The notes beneath the pieces were generated by a model, which searched no databases, had not been told where the DNA came from, and worked only from the letters and a program-made list of their open reading frames with translations. 6,215 nt of DNA from Pseudomonadota bacterium (GTDB lineage Bacteria; Pseudomonadota; Alphaproteobacteria; Rhodospirillales; 2-02-FULL-58-16), in assembly GCA_022567015.1 (NCBI GenBank), contig JADFHR010000191.1, positions 1 to 6,215 on the forward strand, in the 5' to 3' direction. Below, in pieces: positions 1 to 4,435 of the stretch. A program made the translations under genes and the position numbers. Numbering within the stretch: the first letter of the stretch is position 1; the number at the start of each line of letters is the position of its first letter.

Positions 1-1
1 C

Positions 2-175
2 GTGGGCGGCTACTGGGGGCCGTTCAAGACGCTGATACACGGCATCGTCGCCGGCGGCTTCGCCCATCCGGCCATCGCCGAGCTGTTCACGGTGGTCGAC
101 GGCGTGGACGATGTGTTCGCCGCCCTGGAGGACGCGCCCGAGCCCCAGGAAGTGGTGCTGACCAGCCACTTGTGA
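2..175 (+). CDS. LOG family (TIGR00730-like) protein, C-terminal end only
   Basis: This is the last 57 codons of a gene that begins before the window; the frame is open from base 2 and stops at TGA 173-175. The visible residues include GGYWGPFKTLIHGIVAGGF, then a PAIAELFTVVDGVDDVFAAL stretch. This matches the usual end of the LOG family: a GYW/GYYDP segment, a helix ending in EGF..P, then a 'LF.VVD..DDV..AL' helix. Family members have a Rossmann-like fold; characterised ones are cytokinin riboside 5'-monophosphate phosphoribohydrolases, and many were once labelled lysine decarboxylases. The catalytic GGxGTxxE region would lie upstream and cannot be checked here. The gene ends 55 bases before icd and runs in the same direction, so co-transcription is possible. 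The family call rests on a short C-terminal tail. Confidence 0.7.
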   Translation: MGGYWGPFKTLIHGIVAGGFAHPAIAELFTVVDGVDDVFAALEDAPEPQEVVLTSHL

Positions 176-199
176 CGGGTGGGCCTGGGTCCATATTGT
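170..199 (+). promoter_or_regulatory. Weak candidate promoter for icd
   Basis: TTGTGA (170-175) overlaps the stop of the preceding gene. It lies 18 bases before TATTGT (194-199), in an AT-rich patch (190-216) that stands out from the GC-rich surroundings. Both boxes are imperfect, so icd may instead be read from an upstream promoter. Confidence 0.25.
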
Positions 200-230
200 T
201 TTTATTGGATTTTTTCCGGGAGAACCGCAC

Positions 231-1445
231 ATGACGAAAATCAAGGTCCTGAACCCCATCGTCGAGCTGGACGGCGACGAAATGACGCGAATCATCTGGG
301 CCTTCATCAAGGACAAGCTGATCCTGCCGTATCTGGAGGTCGACCTGAAGTACTACGACCTCGGCATCGAAAAGCGGGACGAGACCGAAGACCGGATCAC
401 CATCGACGCGGCGGAGGCGATCAAGACCTATGGCGTCGGCGTCAAGTGCGCCACCATCACGCCGGACGAGGCGCGGGTGAAGGAATTCGGCCTCAAGCAG
501 ATGTGGCGCTCGCCCAACGGCACCATCCGCAACATCGTCGGCGGCACCATCTTCCGCGAGCCCATCGTGTGCAGGAACGTGCCCCGTCTGGTGCCGGGAT
601 GGACCAAGCCCATCGTCATCGGCCGCCACGCCTTCGGCGACCAGTACCGGGCCACCGACTTCGTGGTTCCGGGCCCGGGCAAGCTGACCATCACCTACAC
701 GCCGGCCGACGGCGGCGAACCCGTCGAGCGCGAGGTCTACGACTTTCCCGGCGGCGGCGTCGCCGTGGCCATGTACAATCTGGACGACAGCATCCGGGGC
801 TTCGCCCGGTCGTGTTTCAATTACGCGCTGGACCTGGGCTGGCCGCTGTACCTGTCGACCAAGAACACCATCCTGAAGGCCTATGACGGGCGCTTCAAGG
901 ACCTGTTCGAAGAAGTCTTCGAGGCCGATTTCAAGGACAGGTTCGCCGAAAAGAAGATCACCTACGAGCACCGCCTGATCGACGACATGGTGGCGGCGGC
1001 GCTGAAGTGGAGCGGCGGCTACGTGTGGGCGTGCAAGAACTACGACGGGGACGTGCAGTCGGACATCGTCGCCCAGGGGTTCGGCTCCCTGGGACTGATG
1101 ACGTCGGTGCTGATGACGCCGGACGGCAACACGGTGGAGGCGGAAGCCGCCCACGGCACGGTGACGCGCCATTACCGGCTCCATCAGCAGGGCAAGGAGA
1201 CCTCGACCAACCCCATCGCCTCCATCTTCGCGTGGACGCGGGGGCTGTTTTACCGGGGCAAGTTCGACGGCACGGCGGACGTGCAGGCCTTCGCCGAGAC
1301 CCTGGAGAAGGTGTGCGTGGAAACCGTCGAATCGGGCTTCATGACCAAGGACCTGGCGATCCTCATCGGCCCCGACCAGCCGTGGCTGACCACCCAGCAG
1401 TTCCTCGACAAGCTGGACGAGAACCTGAAGAAGGCGGTGGGATAG
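231..1445 (+). CDS. icd: NADP-dependent isocitrate dehydrogenase (homodimeric, eukaryote-like type)
   Basis: The 404-residue cytoplasmic enzyme catalyses oxidative decarboxylation of isocitrate to 2-oxoglutarate with NADP+ in the TCA cycle. It belongs to the subfamily that includes human IDH1/2. Landmarks are visible almost in human IDH1 register. The SPNGTIRN substrate loop gives Ser94, Arg100 and Arg109. GRHAFGDQYRATDF gives Arg132 and Tyr139. Lys211 is in STKNTILK, and Asp251, Asp274 and Asp278 correspond to the metal-binding aspartates in LIDDMV and YDGDVQSD. EAAHGTVTRHYR gives Arg313-His314, the pair that reads the NADP 2'-phosphate. Length is typical and no key residue is missing. The ATG at 231 is preceded by GGGAGA (218-223) at 7-base spacing. 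The gene follows the LOG-family gene by 55 bases and ends beside a GC hairpin. Codon use is strongly GC-biased, as expected for a native housekeeping gene. Confidence 0.97.
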   Translation: MTKIKVLNPIVELDGDEMTRIIWAFIKDKLILPYLEVDLKYYDLGIEKRDETEDRITIDAAEAIKTYGVGVKCATITPDEARVKEFGLKQMWRSPNGTIRNIVGGTIFREPIVCRNVPRLVPGWTKPIVIGRHAFGDQYRATDFVVPGPGKLTITYTPADGGEPVEREVYDFPGGGVAVAMYNLDDSIRGFARSCFNYALDLGWPLYLSTKNTILKAYDGRFKDLFEEVFEADFKDRFAEKKITYEHRLIDDMVAAALKWSGGYVWACKNYDGDVQSDIVAQGFGSLGLMTSVLMTPDGNTVEAEAAHGTVTRHYRLHQQGKETSTNPIASIFAWTRGLFYRGKFDGTADVQAFAETLEKVCVETVESGFMTKDLAILIGPDQPWLTTQQFLDKLDENLKKAVG

Positions 1446-1446
1446 G

Positions 1447-1464
1447 CGCCGCCGCCCGGCGGCG
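1447..1464 (+). terminator. GC hairpin at the icd 3' end
   Basis: CGCCGCC (1447-1453) and GGCGGCG (1458-1464) form a 7-bp stem with loop GCCC, starting 1 base after the icd stop codon. There is no T tract, so it may stabilise the 3' end or help factor-dependent termination rather than act as a classical intrinsic terminator. The same 20-base word (1445-1464) recurs at 2755-2774, next to the end of another gene. Confidence 0.45.
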
Positions 1465-1504
1465 AACGGCACAAGAGGACCGCCGCCCCCGGCCGCCGCA
1501 GGCG

Positions 1505-1543
1505 TTGACGAAATCCCGCCAATGTTATAATATATGTTATAAT
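1505..1543 (+). promoter_or_regulatory. Toxin-antitoxin promoter/operator with duplicated extended -10 decamer
   Basis: The decamer ATGTTATAAT occurs twice (1522-1531 and 1534-1543), offset by 12 bases. Each copy contains TG-T-TATAAT, a perfect -10 box with the extended TG. TTGACG (1505-1510) lies 15 bases before the first TATAAT, a short but possible spacing when the extended -10 is present. The embedded TTATAA is self-complementary, so the pair reads both as direct and as inverted repeats, as expected for an operator bound by a dimeric AbrB-fold antitoxin. Autoregulation is inferred from how such operons usually work. Confidence 0.6.
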
Positions 1544-1555
1544 GTCTTCTGGCTT

Positions 1556-1561
1556 TGGAGG
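1556..1561 (+). promoter_or_regulatory. Ribosome binding site that sets the antitoxin start
   Basis: TGGAGG lies 5 bases before GTG 1567. An upstream in-frame TTG at 1555 overlaps this Shine-Dalgarno, and GTG 1564 is only 2 bases away, so 1567 is the best start. Confidence 0.6.
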
Positions 1562-1566
1562 TCGTG

Positions 1567-1794
1567 GTGGCTGACAGCGTTACGGTGCGCAGGATCGGGA
1601 ATTCCTACGGGGTGATTCTGCCCAAGGCCGAACTGGACAAGCTCGGCGTGGTGGAGGGCGACAAGCTTTTCATCGTGCGCACGCCCGACGGCATCCGGCT
1701 GACGCCCTATGATCCGGACTTCGCCAAGGTCATGGAGGCGACCCGGGAATACATGCGCGACCATCGCGACGCGCTCAAAGCCCTGGCGAAGTGA
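1567..1794 (+). CDS. AbrB/MazE/SpoVT-family antitoxin
   Basis: This small DNA-binding protein has 75 residues from GTG 1567. Residues 5-40 form an AbrB-type swapped-hairpin domain with the hallmark RRIGNSYGVILPK (8-20), followed by LGVVEGDKLFIV (26-37), the usual hydrophobic strand with a G-D turn. The C-terminal part (about 45-75) is charged and probably helical (FAKVMEATREYMRDHRDALKALAK). In this family that part wraps and neutralises the partner toxin. The stop TGA overlaps the GTG of the next gene by 4 bases (1791-1794), so translation is probably coupled. The protein should bind the AT-rich repeat just upstream and repress the operon, more strongly when complexed with toxin; that is inference from related systems. 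Start alternatives are GTG 1564 and TTG 1555, which would add 1 or 4 residues. Confidence 0.88.
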   Translation: MADSVTVRRIGNSYGVILPKAELDKLGVVEGDKLFIVRTPDGIRLTPYDPDFAKVMEATREYMRDHRDALKALAK

Positions 1795-2198
1795 CCGCCG
1801 GGCCGAAGTGGCTCACCACGCGGATGGTGCTGGCCATTCACGACGAACAGTTGGCCGTGTTTGGCGGTGCGCAGGGCCTCCGGGATCCGGGGCTGCTGGA
1901 CAGCGCCCTCGCCAAGGCCCGTGACCGGTATGCATATGAAGGCGACGCCGGTGAAGGCAACGCCGGCATATTCCGGCTGGCCGCCGCCTACTGTGCGGGG
2001 ATCGTCCGCAATCATCCCTTCGTCGACGGCAACAAGCGGACCGGATTGCTGTCGCTGCAGGCGTTCCTGGCCCTCAACGGGTATCGTTTCCGCCCCGCGC
2101 AGGAGGACGAAGTCGAGATCATTCTGGCCCTGGCCGCGGGCGAGGTCGACGAGACCGGCCTCGCCCGGTGGATCGCGGCCAACGCCGAACCCGCGTGA
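1791..2198 (+). CDS. doc: Death-on-curing (Doc/Fic-fold) toxin of a type II toxin-antitoxin system
   Basis: A 135-residue Fic-fold protein of the Doc subgroup. The signature H75-P-F-V-D79-G-N81-K82-R83-T-G85 matches the Doc form HxFx(D/N)(A/G)NKRT. The lysine after Asn distinguishes Doc from AMP-transferring Fic proteins (GNGR). Residues 29-40 (GLRDPGLLDSAL) are the usual Doc N-terminal motif. Phage P1 Doc phosphorylates elongation factor Tu and arrests translation; the same activity is inferred here, not shown. The start GTG 1791 overlaps the antitoxin TGA, giving antitoxin-first order typical of type II modules. Catalytic His75, Asp79, Asn81 and Arg83 are all present and length is normal, so the toxin looks intact. 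Here Doc is paired with an AbrB-fold antitoxin rather than Phd. The gene converges on the SRPBCC gene across a repeat-filled gap. Confidence 0.92.
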   Translation: MTAGPKWLTTRMVLAIHDEQLAVFGGAQGLRDPGLLDSALAKARDRYAYEGDAGEGNAGIFRLAAAYCAGIVRNHPFVDGNKRTGLLSLQAFLALNGYRFRPAQEDEVEIILALAAGEVDETGLARWIAANAEPA

Positions 2199-2244
2199 GG
2201 CGAAAGGACGGAAACGGCGGAGACCGGCGAAGACGGGATAAGGC

Positions 2245-2309
2245 GGCTTTTCAGAACGACGAAAGCCTGCCCGGGCGATCCCTTCGGTACGCTTTTCCGT
2301 ACGCTCGCC
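2245..2309 (+). other. Two hairpins downstream of the toxin gene
   Basis: GGCTTT (2245-2250) can pair with AAAGCC (2262-2267). A second structure has an outer stem GGCGA (2274-2278)/TCGCC (2305-2309) and an inner stem GTACG (2287-2291)/CGTAC (2298-2302) around loop CTTTTC. Neither is followed by a T tract. They may protect or end the toxin-antitoxin transcript. The rest of 2199-2320 shows no gene. Confidence 0.4.
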
Positions 2310-2320
2310 GAGACGAACCT

Positions 2321-2444
2321 TCATCCGTGTCTATCCGTGTTCATCCGTGTTCGATCGCGAACGCTCACCATTTCATGCCAATGATCGTCCGATTGAAATG
2401 CCCGTGATCATTTCACACGGATGAACACGGATGAACGCGGATGA
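2321..2444. repeat. Inverted arrays of three 10-bp units (TCATCCGTGT / ACACGGATGA)
   Basis: Left arm 2321-2350 is three tandem decamers: TCATCCGTGT, CTATCCGTGT, TCATCCGTGT. Right arm 2415-2444 is the reverse-complement type: ACACGGATGA twice, then ACGCGGATGA. The arms pair over 30 bp with 27 Watson-Crick pairs plus one G-U. The 64-base centre holds nested inverted repeats: CATTTCA (2369-2375)/TGAAATG (2394-2400), and the alternative AATGATC (2380-2386)/GATCATT (2406-2412). No open frame fits the element. It lies between convergent genes. From memory, ATCCGTGTTCATCCGTG-like words occur in intergenic DNA of various environmental bacteria, but I cannot verify this or name a family. Confidence 0.8.
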
Positions 2445-2479
2445 ACAACGGTCCGGGGTCGCCGGATCACGATTCCCGG

Positions 2480-2720
2480 CGTCCCTCGGCACACCTCGGC
2501 GCCCTCGGCGTTGATAGAATTTAAACGCAGAGGACGCAGAGGGACGCAAAGGCGCTGTGCGCGATCACGGATATTTCCGAAACCAGCGGCCAGATGCATA
2601 TCCGTCTGCCATGGCGCGGAATTTCGGAATTCGCTTTCAGGGTTCTCAGCGTCCCTCTGCGTACCTCGGCGTCCTCCGCGTTAAAAAAAATCATACGCAG
2701 AGGACGTGGAGGGACGCCGG
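2480..2720. repeat. Four alternating arrays of ACGCAGAGG-type 10-nt units
   Basis: Arrays of about three units built on ACGCAGAGG(G/A) appear in alternating orientation. Array A is reverse (2480-2512, GTCCCTCGGC-type). B is forward (2524-2551). C is reverse (2649-2682, GTCCCTCTGC-type). D is forward (2695-2720). A and B face each other across an 11-base AT-rich loop (2513-2523), with 16 of the first 19 positions complementary. C and D face each other across a run of eight A plus TCAT (2683-2694). B and C can also pair across about 100 bases. Between B and C lie further inverted repeats: ACGGATAT (2567-2574)/ATATCCGT (2598-2605) and TTCCGAAA (2575-2582)/TTTCGGAA (2622-2629). No coding sequence is apparent. 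Unit length matches the neighbouring 2321-2444 element although the words differ. Confidence 0.8.
2525..2584 (+). repeat. 60-bp direct repeat, copy 1
   Basis: This block aligns without gaps to 2695-2754, 170 bases downstream, with 53 of 60 positions identical. It starts with array B and continues into unique-looking sequence (GGCGCTGTGCGCGAT and GGATATTTCCGAAACC). The repeated module is therefore larger than the 10-nt units alone. Confidence 0.85.
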
Positions 2721-2754
2721 GGCGCTGTGCGCGATGGCGGATATTTCCGAAACC
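2695..2754 (+). repeat. 60-bp direct repeat, copy 2
   Basis: This is the second copy of the block at 2525-2584. The seven differences cluster in three spots: 2707-2708, 2718-2720 and 2736-2737. The copy ends immediately before the GC hairpin that follows the SRPBCC gene on the minus strand. Confidence 0.85.
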
Positions 2755-2756
2755 GG

Positions 2757-2774
2757 CGCCGCCGCCCGGCGGCG
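2757..2774 (-). terminator. GC hairpin at the 3' end of the SRPBCC gene
   Basis: CGCCGCC (2757-2763) pairs with GGCGGCG (2768-2774) around a 4-base loop, 17 bases beyond the stop codon of the minus-strand gene. It is the same hairpin as at 1447-1464 after icd. No T tract is present on the minus strand. Confidence 0.4.
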
Positions 2775-2791
2775 GCAGCGACGCGGGGGCC

Positions 2792-3205
2792 TCAGCCGCC
2801 GAACATCTTTTTCAGGTTGTCCAGGCCGGTCTGGAAGATGCCCTCGATGACCTTCACCGCATCCGCTTCGGGGGCGCCGGCGGCATCGAATTCGCTCGAC
2901 CACTCCACATCGCAGGCGCCGTCTTCGGCGTCCCGGACGCGGATGGTGGCCTTGTAGTTGGCGACGGGCAGGGGGCTGTTGAGGATGGAATAGGAATAGA
3001 CGCGCTCGGCGTCGTCGCTCCGTTCCAGCCGTTCGACGATCTTGCCGCCGCCGGCGAGGGTGAGGATGCGCTCCTGGCCTTCCTTCTCCAGTTCGCTTTT
3101 CTCCACCGCCGGGTGCCAGTCGGGCAGCGCGTTGAAGCCGCCGATCAGCTCCCAGGCCTTGTCGGCGGAAACGCCGAGCCGGGTGTTCAAGGAAACTTTC
3201 GCCAT
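2792..3205 (-). CDS. SRPBCC-fold (START-like / polyketide cyclase-type) protein
   Basis: A 137-residue soluble protein of the SRPBCC helix-grip superfamily. Visible marks are an N-terminal strand (KVSLNTRLGVSADKAWELI, residues 3-21), the LPDWHP turn (27-32) with the aromatic-proline signature, a central run of alternating strands (about 46-102), and a long C-terminal helix ending GIFQTGLDNLKKMFGG (122-137). Members bind hydrophobic ligands in a deep cavity; individual functions vary and the ligand cannot be told from sequence. No signal peptide is seen. ATG 3205 is preceded on the minus strand by GGGAGG (3212-3217), 6 bases away, a good ribosome site. The gene diverges from rpmB and converges on the Doc toxin gene, apparently as a single-gene unit. 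Longer ORFs in other frames over this region look like antisense shadows. Confidence 0.85.
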   Translation of the reverse strand: MAKVSLNTRLGVSADKAWELIGGFNALPDWHPAVEKSELEKEGQERILTLAGGGKIVERLERSDDAERVYSYSILNSPLPVANYKATIRVRDAEDGACDVEWSSEFDAAGAPEADAVKVIEGIFQTGLDNLKKMFGG

Positions 3206-3271
3206 GGTGCACCTCCCGTGTTCAAGGGCTTGCCGCCGCCTTCCGCTTCCCGCGTGGGCCGGGGACGGCAG

Positions 3272-3300
3272 AGGCTAGTCCGTCGGCCGCCGCCAGGCAA
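3272..3300 (-). promoter_or_regulatory. Weak candidate promoter for the SRPBCC gene
   Basis: Read on the minus strand, TTGCCT (3300-3295) and TAGCCT (3277-3272) are spaced by 17 bases, about 67 bases before the start codon. Both boxes are imperfect. Confidence 0.3.
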
Positions 3301-3393
3301 CGGTCATGGGAGGGAAGGGGCCTGGGGGAACGGGGCGGCGGAGAATCGGCGGCCGGCCGTGGGGCCCGCCCCGCCGGTTTGCGCCCTTTGCCC

Positions 3394-3422
3394 TTGACGG
3401 GGGCCGCCGGCGCGCCTAAAAA
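3394..3422 (+). promoter_or_regulatory. Promoter for rpmB
   Basis: TTGACG (3394-3399) and TAAAAA (3417-3422) are separated by 17 bases. A strong TTGAC -35 with a relaxed A/T-rich -10 is the usual housekeeping pattern in alphaproteobacteria. The predicted leader of about 50 bases contains a 7-bp hairpin (3433-3455). Confidence 0.6.
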
Positions 3423-3432
3423 CCGCCGGTCC

Positions 3433-3455
3433 CGGGGCCACGGACGGCGGCCCCG
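3433..3455 (+). other. Hairpin in the rpmB 5' leader
   Basis: CGGGGCC (3433-3439) pairs with GGCCCCG (3449-3455) around a 9-base loop. It ends 11 bases before the Shine-Dalgarno GGAGGA (3467-3472). It could influence translation or simply be GC-driven structure. Confidence 0.45.
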
Positions 3456-3481
3456 AATTCGTGCGCGGAGGATCGACGGCC

Positions 3482-3775
3482 ATGGCCAGACGGTGCGCCC
3501 TCACCGGCAAGGGTGTTCAGACCGGCAACAACGTGAGCCACGCCCACAACAAGACGCGGCGCCGGTTCCTGCCCAACCTGCAGCCGGCCTCGGTGTTGAG
3601 CGACGCCCTGGGCCAGACGTTCCGCATGCGCATCTGCGTCCAGGCGCTGCGCACCATCGAGCACAAGGGCGGCCTGGACGCCTTCCTGCTGAACACCCGG
3701 GATTCCAAGCTGTCGGAGGAGGCGCGCCGGCTCAAGCGGCGCGTGCGCAAGGCCGTGGAGCAAAAGACGGCCTGA
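3482..3775 (+). CDS. rpmB: 50S ribosomal protein bL28
   Basis: A 97-residue basic protein of the large ribosomal subunit. The N-terminus MARRCALTGKGVQTGNNVSH followed by AHNKTRRRFLPNLQ (residues 22-35) is the bL28 signature. ALRTIEHKGGLDAFLL and the Lys/Arg-rich C-terminal helix fit the alphaproteobacterial form. Only one cysteine (Cys5) is present, so this is the zinc-free type. ATG 3482 is chosen because GGAGGA (3467-3472) lies 9 bases upstream and MARRC is the conserved family start; the in-frame GTG at 3461 would add seven residues and hide the Shine-Dalgarno. The gene has its own promoter and a strong terminator 26 bases after the stop, so it appears monocistronic. The following lipoprotein genes use a separate promoter. 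Confidence 0.97.
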   Translation: MARRCALTGKGVQTGNNVSHAHNKTRRRFLPNLQPASVLSDALGQTFRMRICVQALRTIEHKGGLDAFLLNTRDSKLSEEARRLKRRVRKAVEQKTA

Positions 3776-3801
3776 CGCCGGCGCCCCCGAACCCGCCGCA
3801 C

Positions 3802-3828
3802 AGGCCCGCCATGCGCGGGCCTTTTGTT
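3802..3828 (+). terminator. Intrinsic terminator after rpmB
   Basis: AGGCCCGC (3802-3809) and GCGGGCCT (3815-3822) form an 8-bp stem with loop CATGC, followed by TTTGTT. The first 24 bases (3802-3825) are identical to the terminator at 5089-5112. Confidence 0.9.
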
Positions 3829-3871
3829 CGTGCAACCTGTTGGAATCTTTGGGCGAACCGAAACCGTAGTG

Positions 3872-3894
3872 TTGACACCGGTTCGTGGTATAAT
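3872..3894 (+). promoter_or_regulatory. Promoter of the lipoprotein pair (extended -10)
   Basis: TGG-TATAAT (3886-3894) is a consensus extended -10. A perfect TTGACA sits at 3872-3877, only 11 bases before TATAAT, too close for ordinary sigma-70 recognition. The 17-base position (3866-3871, GTAGTG) is poor. The extended -10 alone probably drives the operon, with a start near 3901 and a leader of about 54 bases. Confidence 0.55.
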
Positions 3895-3954
3895 TGTGTC
3901 CGCCAACATTCTGATCAAAACTACGTCGGCGAATTCGAAAGGAGAGGTTCCGGC

Positions 3955-4434
3955 ATGCTGCGTTTCGCTCTAAGTGCTGCGTTTCTATCAATGTCTCTTG
4001 CGGCCTGCGTTCAGCAATCCCCCCCCGAAGTGCCGCCTATCCAGCTTTCAACCACGCAAGTGGGTGTGGAAAGCGCTTCGTTGACCTATGGGGCCATCAA
4101 AAAATATTTGAAGGTCGGTGTTACGACCCAAGCGGACATTTTGAAGTTATTCGGCTCGCCGAATAACATGACCATCACCAGTGATGGAACCGAAATGTGG
4201 GTGTACGACAAGGTACGGACGGAGATGGCAACGGCGGGCAGCAGCGGTTCATCGGGCGGGTTCCTGGGCGGGGGTGTTATCGTAGGCGACGGCGTGATAG
4301 GCGGCGGAGTTGGCGGTTCATCCAGAACCTCAACATCCAAACTCGTGTCATCGACAAGGACCCTCACCGTAATTCTGGAGTTCGACAAGCAAAGCGTTTT
4401 AAAAGAATTTTCGGCGCGTGAGGGAAGATATTAA
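3955..4434 (+). CDS. Putative outer-membrane lipoprotein with BamE/SmpA-like domain
   Basis: A 159-residue exported protein. Residues 1-18 are a lipoprotein signal peptide with lipobox L15-A16-A17-C18. Val19 after the cysteine does not suggest inner-membrane retention. Residues 43-92 resemble the BamE/SmpA/OmlA fold: YGAIKKYLKVGVTTQADILKL with FGSP (66-69), then TEMWVYDK (79-86). The matching last strand is LTVILEFDKQSVLKEF (137-152). Between these halves is a Gly/Ser-rich insertion (about 95-128) with GVIVGDGVIGGGVGG, unusual for BamE. True BamE serves the outer-membrane protein assembly machine; whether this paralogue does so is unknown. AAAGGAGAGG (3938-3947) supports ATG 3955. The frame stays open upstream across rpmB, but that part is a shadow. 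Base composition is less GC-rich than the flanks. The next lipoprotein gene starts 1 base after this stop. Confidence 0.75.
   Translation: MLRFALSAAFLSMSLAACVQQSPPEVPPIQLSTTQVGVESASLTYGAIKKYLKVGVTTQADILKLFGSPNNMTITSDGTEMWVYDKVRTEMATAGSSGSSGGFLGGGVIVGDGVIGGGVGGSSRTSTSKLVSSTRTLTVILEFDKQSVLKEFSAREGRY
4420..4425 (+). promoter_or_regulatory. Ribosome binding site for the second lipoprotein, inside the first
   Basis: GAGGGA lies within the last codons of the upstream gene, 10 bases before GTG 4436. It favours GTG 4436 over the in-frame GTG at 4418, which would overlap the Shine-Dalgarno. Starting at 4436 also yields a clean signal peptide. Confidence 0.5.
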
Positions 4435-4435
4435 A

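Noticed and set aside
87..1472. 461-codon open frame on the minus strand across icd
   Set aside because: It is fully antisense to an unmistakable icd gene, and its product shows no family signature, only the low-complexity His/Arg/Val pattern typical of GC-rich shadows.
1555..1566. TTG 1555 as antitoxin start
   Set aside because: It coincides with the Shine-Dalgarno; GTG 1567 gives a normal MADSVTVRRIGNS-type N-terminus at good spacing.
2408..2599. Small minus-strand ORF within the decamer repeats
   Set aside because: Its translation is made of the repeat units and it has no ribosome site or recognisable product.
2321..2720. CRISPR array
   Set aside because: Units are about 10 bases with no unique spacers of regular length and appear in both orientations; no cas gene is nearby.
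2594..3397. 267-codon plus-strand frame over the repeat block and the SRPBCC gene
   Set aside because: It starts inside the repeats and is antisense to a gene with a good ribosome site and a recognisable SRPBCC pattern.
3379..3954. Upstream extension of the first lipoprotein frame across rpmB
   Set aside because: It would overlap all of rpmB and its terminator; the signal peptide and ribosome site place the start at 3955.
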